This document shows, piece by piece, positions 42,298 through 51,901 of a stretch of DNA of 64,000 bases. The position numbers were made by a program, and so were the translations under genes. The DNA comes from an uncultured Ruminococcus sp. Its GTDB lineage: Bacteria > Bacillota > Clostridia > Oscillospirales > Ruminococcaceae. The stretch covers positions 9,469 through 73,468 of the forward strand of contig CAJTLC010000010.1 of NCBI GenBank assembly GCA_910576995.1. Reading direction: 5' to 3'. Positions within the stretch are counted from its first letter, which is position 1, and each line of letters begins with the position of its first letter. Below the pieces are notes generated by a model. The model saw only the letters and a list, made by a program, of their open reading frames with translations, did not search any database and was not told where the DNA came from.

Positions 42298-44358
42298 TTA
42301 TTCTTTAATGGGAAGATCTGTAATTTTGTAAATTCCTGCGTCTACCTGCTGAATAACGAGAGCGTCGCCTCCTGTTACGCCGTCGCCATTGCCGCTAACA
42401 TCCGCATTGATAAGTCCCTGCTTGGAAAGCTGATATTCATCCTTATTTGTAAGGAACTGGAGTATCAGTGTAGCGTCGGCAATTTCAACCTTACCGTCGC
42501 AGTTTGCGTCGCCGTAAACAGTTTCGCCCGACTCCGTCGTAGTAGTTCCGGCAGGAGTCTCAGTTGTAGTCGGCGCAGGCTTCGTCGTTCCTGCGGGAGC
42601 GCCGCTGAAGTTGTAAAGATCGGTCGGAAGCTCGTCAAGAGTAATGCAAAGATCGCTCTGATACATTTCAATTATGCTGTCGGTATTGTTGTAATTATCG
42701 CCTGAAATGAAATTATCCGAACCGTTGTCGTACCATGTGCAGAAATAGAGCCAGCGCGCCTGCTCGGTCTCAATGTTTCCGACGCTGGGAATCGTGCTGT
42801 TTTCCATTATTGCAGCCATTTTCTTATAATTCGAATATCTTATGATAGGCCAGAAAACTTCGCTGTTGCACGACTCGTTAGGTCCGCTTGTTAGACCGTC
42901 GTGGCGGTTGTACTGAGTATCATATTTGTCAAATCCCACGATATCAACGCGATCGTCGCCCGAATACCATTCAGCCGAAGATTCAGACCACGCATAGAGA
43001 TTCTGCTGCCATATAAGATTGTGAATGCCATACTCGTTCGTAAGCTGATCATAGAGGTAATTCCAAAGCGCCTTATAAGCAACAGCGCCGTCCTGCGACC
43101 ACCAGAACCATGCTCCGGAACCGTCGATAGGATCGTCTGTTGTGCTGACATTTCCCTCTGCCTCGTGGAAAGGTCTCCATAAAATCGGCACTCCGGCGTC
43201 CTGAATCTTCTTGAACTGCTCGGCAAGATCGGCTATTGCAAGATCAAGATACTCGTTTTCTTTCGTGCCTTCCTTAACGGCATTTGCAACCTTAAACTGA
43301 TGATTCGGCTTGTATGTGCATTGCGACCAGTCAACGGCTTCTCCGGGAGTGTAATTTTCAAAATCCGTCGGAATATTTATATGCCAGCAAGCCGTAGCGA
43401 TACCGTTGCGCTCCTTAGCCCACTCGATAACGCGCTCTGTAGTACCGTCGTCCCAACCGTAAAGAGGATTATAGTTCATAAAGTCGAATCCGCGGATAGC
43501 AGGATATTTTCCTGTTTTCTCAGCAATATAATCGAATTCCTGATCATAATAGTCATACTTATAGCAGCGGTTCTGCTCGTCGTAAGTGTACGTTCTCACA
43601 TCGTCGGAGCAATGCCAGTAAAACTTATTGCCGTCCTTATCAACCGCCTCGCTGTCACGATCGATAACATATTCCTTGCCGTCCTGATCTACGCAGATAT
43701 CCTTGCCGGCGTCGTATCTGATATTTGTCTGAACCGAATGGCCTCCGCCGTAAATTTCCTGCTGACCCGATAATGTATGTTTTCCGTAAACGCTGTGAAG
43801 ATACTTCATAAGAGCCATAGTTTCGGCAGTAGCGTCAGCGTCGCACGTAGTCGAATCAGCCTGAGTAATATCCGGGAAAACAGCTTTTTCAAGAGTTGCG
43901 TAGTCGATAGCCAGATATCCGTACTTATTGAGGAATGAAATTTCATTCTCACCTTTCTTCAGACGAATAACGCCAAAATCTATATCGGTCCATGTATCAT
44001 AATATGGAACTGTTTTCGTATATTCCGTACCGTTAATTGCAATGGTTTCAACACGTCCGCCCTTATCGAGAATCTGAACGCCTCTTACTTTCAGCTGGTA
44101 CATACCATCCTCAGGTACGGTAACTTTGAATGAAAACGCGTCTCCGGTAAGGTAAGCAAAGCCCTCGCCGGAGTATCCGGGGAACTGCTGATTATAAATA
44201 TCTGTCCACAGCTTTGCGCCCTCCATATCTTCGCCCTCGACAGTGAACGGGAATTCCGTGGTATCCGCCGCCGATACAGGCATTACGGATGAAGCGGAAA
44301 CAGCCGTCATAACAGCCGCCGACGCAATTGCAGCACATTTTCTCAACCAATTTTTCAT
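42298..44358 (-). CDS. Secreted GH26 beta-mannanase with CBM35-like module and dockerin
   Basis: A 686-residue exported enzyme predicted to hydrolyse internal beta-1,4 bonds of mannans. It has a signal peptide (1-31), a CBM35-like carbohydrate-binding module (about 38-160: FTVEGEDMEGAKLW, YQLKVRG, IDYATLE), a GH26 barrel (about 165-560) and, after a Pro/Thr linker, a type I dockerin (about 616-686) with loops DANCDGKVEIAD and DVSGNGDGVTGGD. The acid/base is Glu 399 in WRPFHEAEGN and the likely nucleophile is Glu 519 in AAIMENSTIP; the 120-residue spacing fits the family. The dockerin is closely similar to that of the pectin lyase, so both should dock on the same scaffoldin type. Confidence 0.92.
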   Translation of the reverse strand: MKNWLRKCAAIASAAVMTAVSASSVMPVSAADTTEFPFTVEGEDMEGAKLWTDIYNQQFPGYSGEGFAYLTGDAFSFKVTVPEDGMYQLKVRGVQILDKGGRVETIAINGTEYTKTVPYYDTWTDIDFGVIRLKKGENEISFLNKYGYLAIDYATLEKAVFPDITQADSTTCDADATAETMALMKYLHSVYGKHTLSGQQEIYGGGHSVQTNIRYDAGKDICVDQDGKEYVIDRDSEAVDKDGNKFYWHCSDDVRTYTYDEQNRCYKYDYYDQEFDYIAEKTGKYPAIRGFDFMNYNPLYGWDDGTTERVIEWAKERNGIATACWHINIPTDFENYTPGEAVDWSQCTYKPNHQFKVANAVKEGTKENEYLDLAIADLAEQFKKIQDAGVPILWRPFHEAEGNVSTTDDPIDGSGAWFWWSQDGAVAYKALWNYLYDQLTNEYGIHNLIWQQNLYAWSESSAEWYSGDDRVDIVGFDKYDTQYNRHDGLTSGPNESCNSEVFWPIIRYSNYKKMAAIMENSTIPSVGNIETEQARWLYFCTWYDNGSDNFISGDNYNNTDSIIEMYQSDLCITLDELPTDLYNFSGAPAGTTKPAPTTTETPAGTTTTESGETVYGDANCDGKVEIADATLILQFLTNKDEYQLSKQGLINADVSGNGDGVTGGDALVIQQVDAGIYKITDLPIKE

Positions 44359-44424
44359 GTCATTGACCTCCTGTAAATATTATCCCTCAAATAACAGATC
44401 GGCATAATGATCTGTCTTTTCTTT

Positions 44425-44453
44425 ATTATAAGCGATTTCACTTAATTTTTCAA
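44425..44453 (-). promoter_or_regulatory. Promoter of the GH26 mannanase gene
   Basis: TTGAAA (44448-44453), 17 bp, TATAAT (44425-44430) on the minus strand. The leader then contains ACAGATC/GATCTGT (44392-44413), a small hairpin between promoter and ribosome binding site that could be an operator or an RNA control element. Confidence 0.7.
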
Positions 44454-44563
44454 GAGTTTTTCCAATAAAAATCCCGAAGCTTCAAATTTTTGTTGTCATT
44501 CACAAATATATCACAGTCTTTTTGGTATAACGTCATAAAACCCAGCTTAAATAATACTTAAAT

Positions 44564-44596
44564 AAAAAACTCTCTGCTTAAATGCAGAGAGTTTTT
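44564..44596. terminator. Terminator downstream of the small gene at 44661
   Basis: AAAAACTCTCTGC and GCAGAGAGTTTTT form a perfect 13-bp stem with a 6-base loop. It ends the leftward Gld-type operon transcript before the mannanase promoter. The rest of the 300-bp gap between the genes holds that promoter and no other recognisable feature. Confidence 0.9.
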
Positions 44597-44660
44597 ACGT
44601 TATACTAATCCTTGATCAAACTGATGAAAAGATTGACAGCAGATTGATCGTAGATCAACA

Positions 44661-44942
44661 TTATTTCGCAAGCGCCTTATCAAGCCATACCTTTGCAATA
44701 TCAAGAGCCTCGTACAAACCGCATTCGCGCTCCGTATTTTTTACAAATGCCTTGATAGGATCGGTCTCGTTCGTGTCCATTTGGATAACACGAACTTTAG
44801 ACGTCATTTTTTCCCCGCCGATCTCTTTTGTGTCAAGTATCTGTATCCAGATAACATAGGGATCGGACATATATCCGTAATACAGCTGATTGCCGCTTCT
44901 AACCAGCGGAAAGCCCTTATATGTGGAAAATTTTTCGTTCAT
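44661..44942 (-). CDS. Small conserved-looking protein of unknown function
   Basis: A 93-residue soluble protein starting MNEKFSTYKGFPLVRSGNQLYYGYMSDPYVIWIQIL and ending with a helical LYEALDIAKVWLDKALAK. I do not recognise a family; the N-terminal half looks like a small beta sheet and the C-terminal half is helical. AAGGAGGAAACAAAATG fixes the start. It closes the GldA-F-G/DUF4340 operon, 37 bp after the DUF4340 gene, so it may be a cytoplasmic accessory. Confidence 0.7.
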   Translation of the reverse strand: MNEKFSTYKGFPLVRSGNQLYYGYMSDPYVIWIQILDTKEIGGEKMTSKVRVIQMDTNETDPIKAFVKNTERECGLYEALDIAKVWLDKALAK

Positions 44943-44979
44943 TTTGTTTCCTCCTTCGTGGATGGCCCGGAACACTCCC

Positions 44980-46524
44980 TTATCTCCATGTTGTGACAAA
45001 TTCCTCTTCGCCGTTCAGCTTTTCTGCATTTTCAATAAGCGTTTCAACAAATGATTTTGTAATAAAGAATTTGCTTTCGCCGTTTATTACAATAAGCGAA
45101 GTCATTGCAGAGTTATCGTAAAATTCAATGTTTTTTTCGGTATTATCATAGTTATCATGATATTTTATAGCCGCCATAGGTTTACCTGAAGGTATCTTCT
45201 CACCAAGAGCGAAACTTTCCGCATTGGCGGTTATGATGAAACTGTAGAATTTTCTGAACCTTTCGCTGTCAAATTCGCCGCCGTTCAGAGTTACATTGAA
45301 ATTCTCCGCCTTGGGATTTTCAACTTCTTCATTTGGATCTTTCGGACTTATATCAAATGCATATTCGTCATCGCCGACGGTTACAGAAAGCTTGTCGATA
45401 TTCCATACATAAGACGCGATAAATATCGTTGAAGCTATATCGACCGGCTCTACCGTTACCCATCTTGCGGAATCCGCCTTGACCGTAAAGATAACATTGC
45501 CGCCCTCGAACATCGCGTAACAGCATTTTACGCCTTCATCGTCCGTGAAAGGTTCGCTGAAAAGCAGCTTGTGAGTATTGCCGTCGTCGCATTTCATCGT
45601 GACTGTACAGAAAGGTATTTTCAAGCCTGCTTCCGCGATATCGGATTCCTCGCAGTGAATGCAGTACACATTCTCCGCTTCGAGTCCGAACATACCCGTT
45701 ATGATATCGGAAGAACGCTCAACTGAAAGATAAGCGTCAGTAGGCTCAGACATAAGATGCGTGGAAGAAGTTCCGCCGCTTTGTTTATCTTCGGGCTTTT
45801 TGTCATATTCAAGGAAAATATCGCTGTCCATATCTTCGCGCTCGATCCTGAGACTTTCCACTATCGGGTATTCCTCCGGAGCTTCAAGCATCGTCAGTTC
45901 AACAAAATCTTCCGGCTTATTGCTGAAATTCGCCAACAGGGAATTTCTTACGGTATAAACCGTATCAACGCCGTCCGTCATAACATATGAAACGTCGCCC
46001 GCAGGCGCCGCCGCACCGATATACAAGGTGCATTCCGTTCCCGTTTCATATTCAACTTTAACTGTCACGGAAGGATCGGACAATCCGAATTTTTCAAGAT
46101 CGGTACAATTTTCTTCAATGACCGCCGAAGAAGTCATTCCGTTCGCATTATTGGCAAGAGTTCCGATAAGCGCGTCGTTAACGGCAATATCCTGATAGCC
46201 GTCGACAGTGTAGAGAATTCCGCCGTCCTCTCCGGCTTTTTCCTGCTGAACCACTTCGAATTCACCATATTCGTTGCTTACGCCTATCTTTTCAACAACG
46301 CCCTCCAGATCTGCTCCGGTATCAGGATCAGTTCCGGTAACCTTGTCGTCTCTTATAAGAATTATCGCCTGCTGCTCGTTATCCGTGGAAATCTCGGATT
46401 CCGAAGAACTGCTTTCATTTTCGGGATCTTTGTCGGGATCGGTCAGCATAAGCACAGCAGCTCCTCCTCCGAGAACTGCAAGAACTGCGCCAAGACCGAT
46501 GATCTGTTTAACTGACTTTTTCAT
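44980..46524 (-). CDS. DUF4340-domain membrane-anchored protein
   Basis: This 514-residue protein has an N-terminal membrane segment (about 8-28), a Ser/Glu-rich spacer and tandem DUF4340-like units (LEKFGLSDPSVTVKVEYETGTECTLYIG followed by YVMTDGVDTVYTV). DUF4340 proteins regularly accompany GldA/F/G-type ABC exporters and are thought to act outside the membrane with them. Its ATG overlaps the stop of the GldG-like gene by 4 bases (ATGA), so the two are made together. Substrate unknown. Confidence 0.88.
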   Translation of the reverse strand: MKKSVKQIIGLGAVLAVLGGGAAVLMLTDPDKDPENESSSSESEISTDNEQQAIILIRDDKVTGTDPDTGADLEGVVEKIGVSNEYGEFEVVQQEKAGEDGGILYTVDGYQDIAVNDALIGTLANNANGMTSSAVIEENCTDLEKFGLSDPSVTVKVEYETGTECTLYIGAAAPAGDVSYVMTDGVDTVYTVRNSLLANFSNKPEDFVELTMLEAPEEYPIVESLRIEREDMDSDIFLEYDKKPEDKQSGGTSSTHLMSEPTDAYLSVERSSDIITGMFGLEAENVYCIHCEESDIAEAGLKIPFCTVTMKCDDGNTHKLLFSEPFTDDEGVKCCYAMFEGGNVIFTVKADSARWVTVEPVDIASTIFIASYVWNIDKLSVTVGDDEYAFDISPKDPNEEVENPKAENFNVTLNGGEFDSERFRKFYSFIITANAESFALGEKIPSGKPMAAIKYHDNYDNTEKNIEFYDNSAMTSLIVINGESKFFITKSFVETLIENAEKLNGEEEFVTTWR

Positions 46525-48173
46525 TTATTCTTTCTCCATAAGAGGATCACTGCGCCGATTATCGCAATAAGAAGCGGTATTACAATTATCGTGATGACCT
46601 GTGTAACTCGTGCCGAAGTCTGTGTGAGAGTAAGATTTGACTGAGCAAGATATTTTTCGGGGATCGCAGCCGAACCCTCTTTTCCTGTCATATCGTTGAT
46701 TATATTTGAGATAACGTTTGAATTGTTGATGGAATTGCTGTTCGAAAGCAAAGAATCATCCAGCATGAACGGGCTGCCTATTACAAGCAGTTCGCTGCCG
46801 TAAACGTCAAGCTGTTCAGCCGTTTCTCTTCTGGATTTCACAACAACATTGTATGCCGCTTTCTCGCTTGAAACTTCTCCCTCATTCTCAAGAGAAGAAA
46901 GGTATGAAGTCGGAGAGGATTTCAGGATCTCGGTAACGATGCTGTCGTTATTCTTGCTGAGAACTGTTATAGGTCTTGCTGCGGGAGCAACCAAAGGCAG
47001 CGAATCGTTTGCAAGACTTCCAACTGTTTCAGCGTCGGAAACTTCTATTATAGGAGCATATCCGACTGCATTAAGAGCTTTTACGGATACCTGAGCCATA
47101 TTCTCGTCATAAATTTCGGACTGCTCTATGCTTATCTTCCAATCCTCCAGAAATGCAGTGATATTAGGGAGATTTGTAGCATAGTAGTTGGGGATATATA
47201 TCATATTCTTCTGATATTTGCCGCCGTTGTAGAGGAAGTCGCTGAATTTTGAAATAATTCCGTCAGTAAAGTCGACATTGGGGCAGGCAAGTACGATAAG
47301 ATCATACTCTTCGGGACTTATCTCATCATTCTGAGCGTCGATCTCCGTGCATTCATATCCGTTTTTATCAAGGAACGCTTCCAGTGAAGAAGCGATCTGC
47401 TGATGAGTCGTATCAAATATGGAATTTCCGCCGGATGTAGTGATAAACGCGGCTTTTACGGGATTCTGGTCTGCTACGGAAACGATCGCCGAAGTAAGAG
47501 CGCTTTCGCCTGCAAAAGTCATTTCAATATTAGTCTGCGTGCTGTTCTGCGAAGGAATGATCATACTTGCGACTTCTGTCGAGTCGATGACCTTAACGCG
47601 GTCGCCGCACGAAAGTACGATGCTTCCTTCTGTTATCTCGCCGCTGTAATTCTTGTTAAGGCGCGTAACAACGTCGGGATTCTTGTTTATATCGACATAT
47701 TTAACAGTAATGCTTCCGCTGCCCGCTTCTGCATAAACGCTGTATTTTTCAAGAATACCGGGAATTATCTCAAAGGGCATCTCAACTATAGCGCCGTAAT
47801 ACTGATAAAACATCTGCTCATACTGAGTAGACATTGCCGTAAAAAGATCCTGCGTAGACGTTACGGTAATCTCGATATCCTTGTCAAGATTCTTCATAAG
47901 TTCAATGGATTCTTCCGAAAGTTCATATCTGTTATCGGAAGTAAGATCAAGCTTAAGCGGATAACGCTTCATAAGCATACCGCTCATAAGATTGAACACG
48001 ATAACTATGGCGATAACAAGTACGACAACTACCAGCGAAGCGGAGCCGTATTTCAGCTTTTTGGTATTTCTTGTTTTTTTAGGCTTTTTTTCCTTGATTT
48101 CGGAAAGTTCAGCCTGATTTTCCTCGCTGCTTTCAACAGCCTTGCCGATTATTTCTTTATCTTTTTTACTCAT
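46521..48173 (-). CDS. GldG-like auxiliary component of an ABC exporter
   Basis: A 550-residue protein with a cytoplasmic Lys/Glu-rich start, a membrane segment at about 45-65, a large extracytoplasmic domain (YPLKLDLTSDNRYELSEESIELMKNLD is the typical GldG opening, followed by a ThuA/GATase-like fold with EYDLIVLACPNVDF), and a C-terminal membrane segment (about 525-546). GldG family members pair with GldF and GldA. In Bacteroidetes these genes are tied to gliding, but related cassettes occur in non-gliding bacteria including Clostridia, where the role is unknown. Confidence 0.88.
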   Translation of the reverse strand: MSKKDKEIIGKAVESSEENQAELSEIKEKKPKKTRNTKKLKYGSASLVVVVLVIAIVIVFNLMSGMLMKRYPLKLDLTSDNRYELSEESIELMKNLDKDIEITVTSTQDLFTAMSTQYEQMFYQYYGAIVEMPFEIIPGILEKYSVYAEAGSGSITVKYVDINKNPDVVTRLNKNYSGEITEGSIVLSCGDRVKVIDSTEVASMIIPSQNSTQTNIEMTFAGESALTSAIVSVADQNPVKAAFITTSGGNSIFDTTHQQIASSLEAFLDKNGYECTEIDAQNDEISPEEYDLIVLACPNVDFTDGIISKFSDFLYNGGKYQKNMIYIPNYYATNLPNITAFLEDWKISIEQSEIYDENMAQVSVKALNAVGYAPIIEVSDAETVGSLANDSLPLVAPAARPITVLSKNNDSIVTEILKSSPTSYLSSLENEGEVSSEKAAYNVVVKSRRETAEQLDVYGSELLVIGSPFMLDDSLLSNSNSINNSNVISNIINDMTGKEGSAAIPEKYLAQSNLTLTQTSARVTQVITIIVIPLLIAIIGAVILLWRKNK

Positions 48174-48191
48174 TTAAATGCTCCTTTCCGT

Positions 48192-48929
48192 TTAACTCCA
48201 GCGTCTCTTTTCAAGAACTCTTACTGTGAAGAAGTTGAAAAGGAATGCAGTGCTTACAAAAAATACGATGCTTGAAAGGTCAAACACTCCCTGAGTAAAT
48301 CCGTTGTATCTTGAAAGGAACGATATGGAATACATAGCGTTCTGTACGAATCCAAGGCATTTCTGCACTAATTCGCTTCCGGAATTCACATTGATGCTTG
48401 CAGCGAGAGAATCAAGCAGATAAAGCAGGAAAAGCGCAAGCATACTTGCAACTGCCGCCGCCATCTGATTTTCCGTCAGCGACGAAATGAATACTCCGAT
48501 CGCGATAAAAGCTGCGCCAAGGAAAAGCATCGCAGCATAATTGCCAAGCAGCGAAGGCCACATTACCTCGCCGAAAATCGCGATAAACAGCGAATAGATG
48601 AACACTACGCTTTCCGCGATGATGAAAAGCGTGAGAGCCGCAAAATATTTGCCGAGAACGATCGACCACAAGCTGACAGGAGCGGTAAGAAGCCCCTGAT
48701 CGGTGCGGTTTTTCTTCTCTTCGCTGAACAGCTTCATGGTGAGTATCGGTATGAGAAACAGCACTACGAGAAACATAGAGCTGAACATAGGCGAAATATC
48801 GGCTCTGCCCGAACCTATGACGCCAAAATAAAAGAAGATTCCGGAAAGCAGCGTAAATACGGAGAGGAAAACATATCCTACGCCCGATGTAAAAAACGCG
48901 CCCATTTCACGTCTGTATATTGCTCCCAT
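48192..48929 (-). CDS. GldF-like ABC transporter permease (ABC-2 family)
   Basis: A 245-residue protein with six membrane segments and the ABC-2 permease opening AIYRREMGAFFTSGVGYVFLSVFTLLSGIFF. The loop FSEEKKNRTDQGLLTAPVSLWSIVLGKYFA is the coupling region that contacts the ATPase. Its start overlaps the stop of the ATPase gene (TAATG), showing tight coupling. Together the pair forms an export-type ABC transporter. Confidence 0.92.
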   Translation of the reverse strand: MGAIYRREMGAFFTSGVGYVFLSVFTLLSGIFFYFGVIGSGRADISPMFSSMFLVVLFLIPILTMKLFSEEKKNRTDQGLLTAPVSLWSIVLGKYFAALTLFIIAESVVFIYSLFIAIFGEVMWPSLLGNYAAMLFLGAAFIAIGVFISSLTENQMAAAVASMLALFLLYLLDSLAASINVNSGSELVQKCLGFVQNAMYSISFLSRYNGFTQGVFDLSSIVFFVSTAFLFNFFTVRVLEKRRWS

Positions 48930-50020
48930 TATTCTTCGCCTCCCTTACTTTCGTCCGAAGATGATTCCGACGGCGCTTTTTCTTCCGCAGCGACAAGTTC
49001 GCCGTTTTCAACGTTCAGGCTGAAATTCCTTGCGGGCTTTTTCTCGTTTGACATAGTTTTGCCAAGAGCGGCGTCGCCCATAGTAATGCGCAGGAAGATA
49101 TCTTCCAGCGTAAGATCGGACAGCTGCAGCATGAGGATATTCCAGTTCTTATCTCGGCAAAGCTTATTTACAGCGCGGCGTATATCGGTTTTTTCATCGG
49201 CTTCGACATCATAGTCGTAAATACCTTTTTCGCGCTCCATATCTGCGCGCACATATTTGATTCCGTCCAGTTTTTTAAGGGCGGCGACTATCTCTTCCTT
49301 ATCGGCGGCAGTATGCTTGCTGCCCTCGATACGAAGCGTCATTTTATGCTCGTTGGTGATATTTTTCGCTATTTCGTCGGCAGTTCCGTCGGCGGCGATA
49401 ACGCCCTTGTTGATGATTATTATTCTGTCGCATACCGCCTGAATTTCAGGGAGGATATGGGAAGAAAGAATAACCGTATGATTTTTGCCCAGCTTCTTGA
49501 TAAGCGAACGTATTTCGATTATCTGATTCGGGTCGAGACCTACTGTAGGCTCGTCAAGAATAAGAACCGGCGGATTATTTATAAGCGCCTGAGCAAGTCC
49601 GACTCTCTGCTTGTAACCTTTGGATAGATTACGTATAAGTCTGCCTTTCACATTTGTGATCTTGCACAAATCGCATATCTCTTTCAAATGAGATTTTCTT
49701 GAAAGCTTGCATTTTTTCAGATCGTACATAAAATTGAGATAGCCTTCAACCGTCATATCCACATAAAGAGGCGGAATTTCGGGAAGATAACCTATGTTCG
49801 ACTTGGCGGCGATAGGGTCTTCGAGTATATCCGCTCCGTTTATAAGTATCTGACCGGAGGTTGAAGAAATATAGCCCGTAAGCATATTCATAGTAGTTGA
49901 TTTTCCCGCTCCGTTAGGTCCGAGAAAGCCGAGTATCTCGCCTTTTCCAACTTTGAAGCTTATATCGTTTACAGCTTGTTTGTCGCCGTAACGCTTGATA
50001 AGGTGATTTACCTCGATCAT
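48929..50020 (-). CDS. GldA-like ABC transporter ATPase
   Basis: The ATP-binding subunit (363 residues): Walker A GPNGAGKST near residue 37, Q-loop LPEIPPLYVDMTVEGYLNF, signature LSKGYKQRVGLAQAL, Walker B LILDEPTVGLDPNQ and the H-loop SSHILPEI. A C-terminal region of about 140 residues after the ABC core, ending in an acidic Ser/Glu-rich tail, probably regulates the pump. It is the first gene of the gldA-gldF-gldG-DUF4340-small gene operon, 99 bp after ribF. Confidence 0.93.
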   Translation of the reverse strand: MIEVNHLIKRYGDKQAVNDISFKVGKGEILGFLGPNGAGKSTTMNMLTGYISSTSGQILINGADILEDPIAAKSNIGYLPEIPPLYVDMTVEGYLNFMYDLKKCKLSRKSHLKEICDLCKITNVKGRLIRNLSKGYKQRVGLAQALINNPPVLILDEPTVGLDPNQIIEIRSLIKKLGKNHTVILSSHILPEIQAVCDRIIIINKGVIAADGTADEIAKNITNEHKMTLRIEGSKHTAADKEEIVAALKKLDGIKYVRADMEREKGIYDYDVEADEKTDIRRAVNKLCRDKNWNILMLQLSDLTLEDIFLRITMGDAALGKTMSNEKKPARNFSLNVENGELVAAEEKAPSESSSDESKGGEE

Positions 50021-50094
50021 TTGGCATTGCCCTCCTGATTTTTATTTGCCGATAAACGGCAGTCCGAAATCTACTTTACAATATATATGTGATA

Positions 50095-50112
50095 GCGGCG
50101 TGTCAGCGCCGC
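50095..50112. other. GC-rich hairpin after ribF
   Basis: GCGGCG and CGCCGC flank a 6-base loop, 8 bases after the ribF stop on the minus strand. The T-rich tail lies only on the plus-strand side, so termination of ribF here is plausible but weak. Confidence 0.4.
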
Positions 50113-50119
50113 GAATTTT

Positions 50120-50998
50120 CTATGTTATTCCTCGAATCTTCTTTTCGTCCGATCTTAGCTGTTTCGTAAGCTCTTCGACAGAGCCGAATTTCATTTCGGG
50201 ACGGATAAAATCCAATATTTCCGTGACTATCTCCGTTCCGTAAAGATCGCCCCTGAAATCGAAAATATTGGTTTCCGCAAGAGGACAGCCGCCGTAATCC
50301 ACGGTAGGCTTAACGCCGATATCGGTCATTGCTCCGTAAAGTTTGCCGTCTATCACAACTTGCGAAGCGTAAACTCCGTACTTCGGAACGAGCTGTCCCT
50401 TTTCGAAAAGCTGATTTACAGTAGGAAATCCGATAGTTCTGCCCAGACGCGCTCCGTGAACGACTTGTCCTGCAACGGAATATGATCTGCCCAGCAATGA
50501 ACCTGCGGCGGAGACGTCTCCGTTTAAAAGCGCGCGGCGTATCTTGGTGGATGATACCGTTTCGCCATCGTATGAAACATCGGCGGCGGCGCATACCGAA
50601 AATCCGAACTTCTCCCCGAATTTCCGCAGTTCCCGCACTCCGCAGGCAGCGTTTTTTCCGAATCTGAAATCGTTTCCGCAGCATACGAAAGAAGCGTTCA
50701 TCTCTTCCGCAAGTATCTTTCCGGCAAATTTTTCCCCGTCCATATCACGTATATCGTTAAATTCGAACGAACGTATATTGCTTATACCATATTTTTTCAG
50801 CAGCCGCATTTTTTCGGATTCTCCGAAAATAAATCCCGAACCGCATTTTTTCAGCGAAACTATACCCGGCGAAAAAGTTACGGCACAAGGCGCAAGCCCG
50901 TTTTTCAGCTGCTCGGCGGCAAGCTTCAGGACTGCCTGATGTCCGAGATGCACGCCGTCAAAAATTCCAAGCGCGACAGCAGTTTTTGCCCGTTTCAT
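50120..50998 (-). CDS. ribF: Bifunctional riboflavin kinase/FAD synthetase
   Basis: Converts riboflavin to FMN and FAD. The N-terminal FAD synthetase half has GIFDGVHLGHQAVL, CGNDFRFGKNAACG and the STKIRRALLNGD motif. The C-terminal flavokinase half has YSVAGQVVHGARLGRTIGFPTVN, YGVYASQVVIDGKLYGAMTDIGVKPTV and ETNIFDFRGDLYG. Length 292 is usual. The ATG at 50998 follows GAGGTGAG; an adjacent TTG is less likely. It is the last gene of the rimP-to-ribF operon, as in Bacillus. Confidence 0.95.
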   Translation of the reverse strand: MKRAKTAVALGIFDGVHLGHQAVLKLAAEQLKNGLAPCAVTFSPGIVSLKKCGSGFIFGESEKMRLLKKYGISNIRSFEFNDIRDMDGEKFAGKILAEEMNASFVCCGNDFRFGKNAACGVRELRKFGEKFGFSVCAAADVSYDGETVSSTKIRRALLNGDVSAAGSLLGRSYSVAGQVVHGARLGRTIGFPTVNQLFEKGQLVPKYGVYASQVVIDGKLYGAMTDIGVKPTVDYGGCPLAETNIFDFRGDLYGTEIVTEILDFIRPEMKFGSVEELTKQLRSDEKKIRGIT

Positions 50999-51007
50999 CA
51001 ACTCACC

Positions 51008-51901
51008 TCAGAAAAAATTTTTCCGCACGCGCAGGCATTGATTTTCAGTATCAGCTTCGGCGATACCGATAAAAATGCCGTCCGCGCCGTAAACCGAATA
51101 CATAAGCTGACCGCTTCGAATGCCTCGGACGCGGTCAAGATCGAGTTTTACGCCGTTTTTGTACATTCTTGTCTGCACTTCATTGAGCCGCAGCATCGGA
51201 AACACAGAAAATATCCTGTCAGTCGGCAGCATAAGTTCATGAAGCCGTCCATCGTCCCTCGCCTGCTGAATTTTTTCAAACGTATGACAGTCGGAAAGCT
51301 TAAATCCGCCCGAAGCCGTCCTGACAAGGCTTGTCATTATTCCTCCGCAGCCGAGTTTTTCGCCGATATCGTTTATAATTGTGCGTATATACGTACCTTT
51401 TCCGCAGTTTATCTCCATTTCTCCGCATCTGTTCTCTTCATCGTAATTGATAACATTAATCGAAAAAATCTCAATCTCGCGCGGAGTACGCTCAACTTCG
51501 ACGCCCTGTCTTGCAAGATCGTACAGTCGTCTGCCATTGACCTGAACGGCGGAATACATCGGAGGAAGCTGCATTATCTTCCCCGTAAATTCAGGAATAA
51601 TCGCTGAAAGTTCATCGACGGAAACGGTTTTATCGGATTCCGCAGTAATTTTTCCTGTGATATCCTGAGTATCCGTTACCATTCCCAATTTGAATCCAGC
51701 GCGGTAGCTTTTCGTATTGTCGGGCATGATATCGCAGGCTTTGGTAGCCGTTCCCACAAACACGGGAAGAACTCCCGTCGCCATGGGATCGAGAGTTCCG
51801 CCGTGACCAAGCCGTCTTATACCCATAATTCCGCGAAGTTTCGCCACAACGTCGAATGAAGTAAAATCTGCCGGCTTATTCACGCATATGATGCCGTTCA
51901 T
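51008..51901 (-). CDS. truB: tRNA pseudouridine-55 synthase
   Basis: TruB makes the universal pseudouridine 55 in tRNA T loops. The 297-residue protein has GIICVNKPADFTSFDVVAKLR, the catalytic GHGGTLDPMATGVLPV with its Asp, the SYRAGFKLGMVTDTQDITG segment and a short PUA-like C-terminus. Its ATG overlaps the nrnA stop by 4 bases and ribF follows after 9 bp. Confidence 0.96.
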   Translation of the reverse strand: MNGIICVNKPADFTSFDVVAKLRGIMGIRRLGHGGTLDPMATGVLPVFVGTATKACDIMPDNTKSYRAGFKLGMVTDTQDITGKITAESDKTVSVDELSAIIPEFTGKIMQLPPMYSAVQVNGRRLYDLARQGVEVERTPREIEIFSINVINYDEENRCGEMEINCGKGTYIRTIINDIGEKLGCGGIMTSLVRTASGGFKLSDCHTFEKIQQARDDGRLHELMLPTDRIFSVFPMLRLNEVQTRMYKNGVKLDLDRVRGIRSGQLMYSVYGADGIFIGIAEADTENQCLRVRKNFF

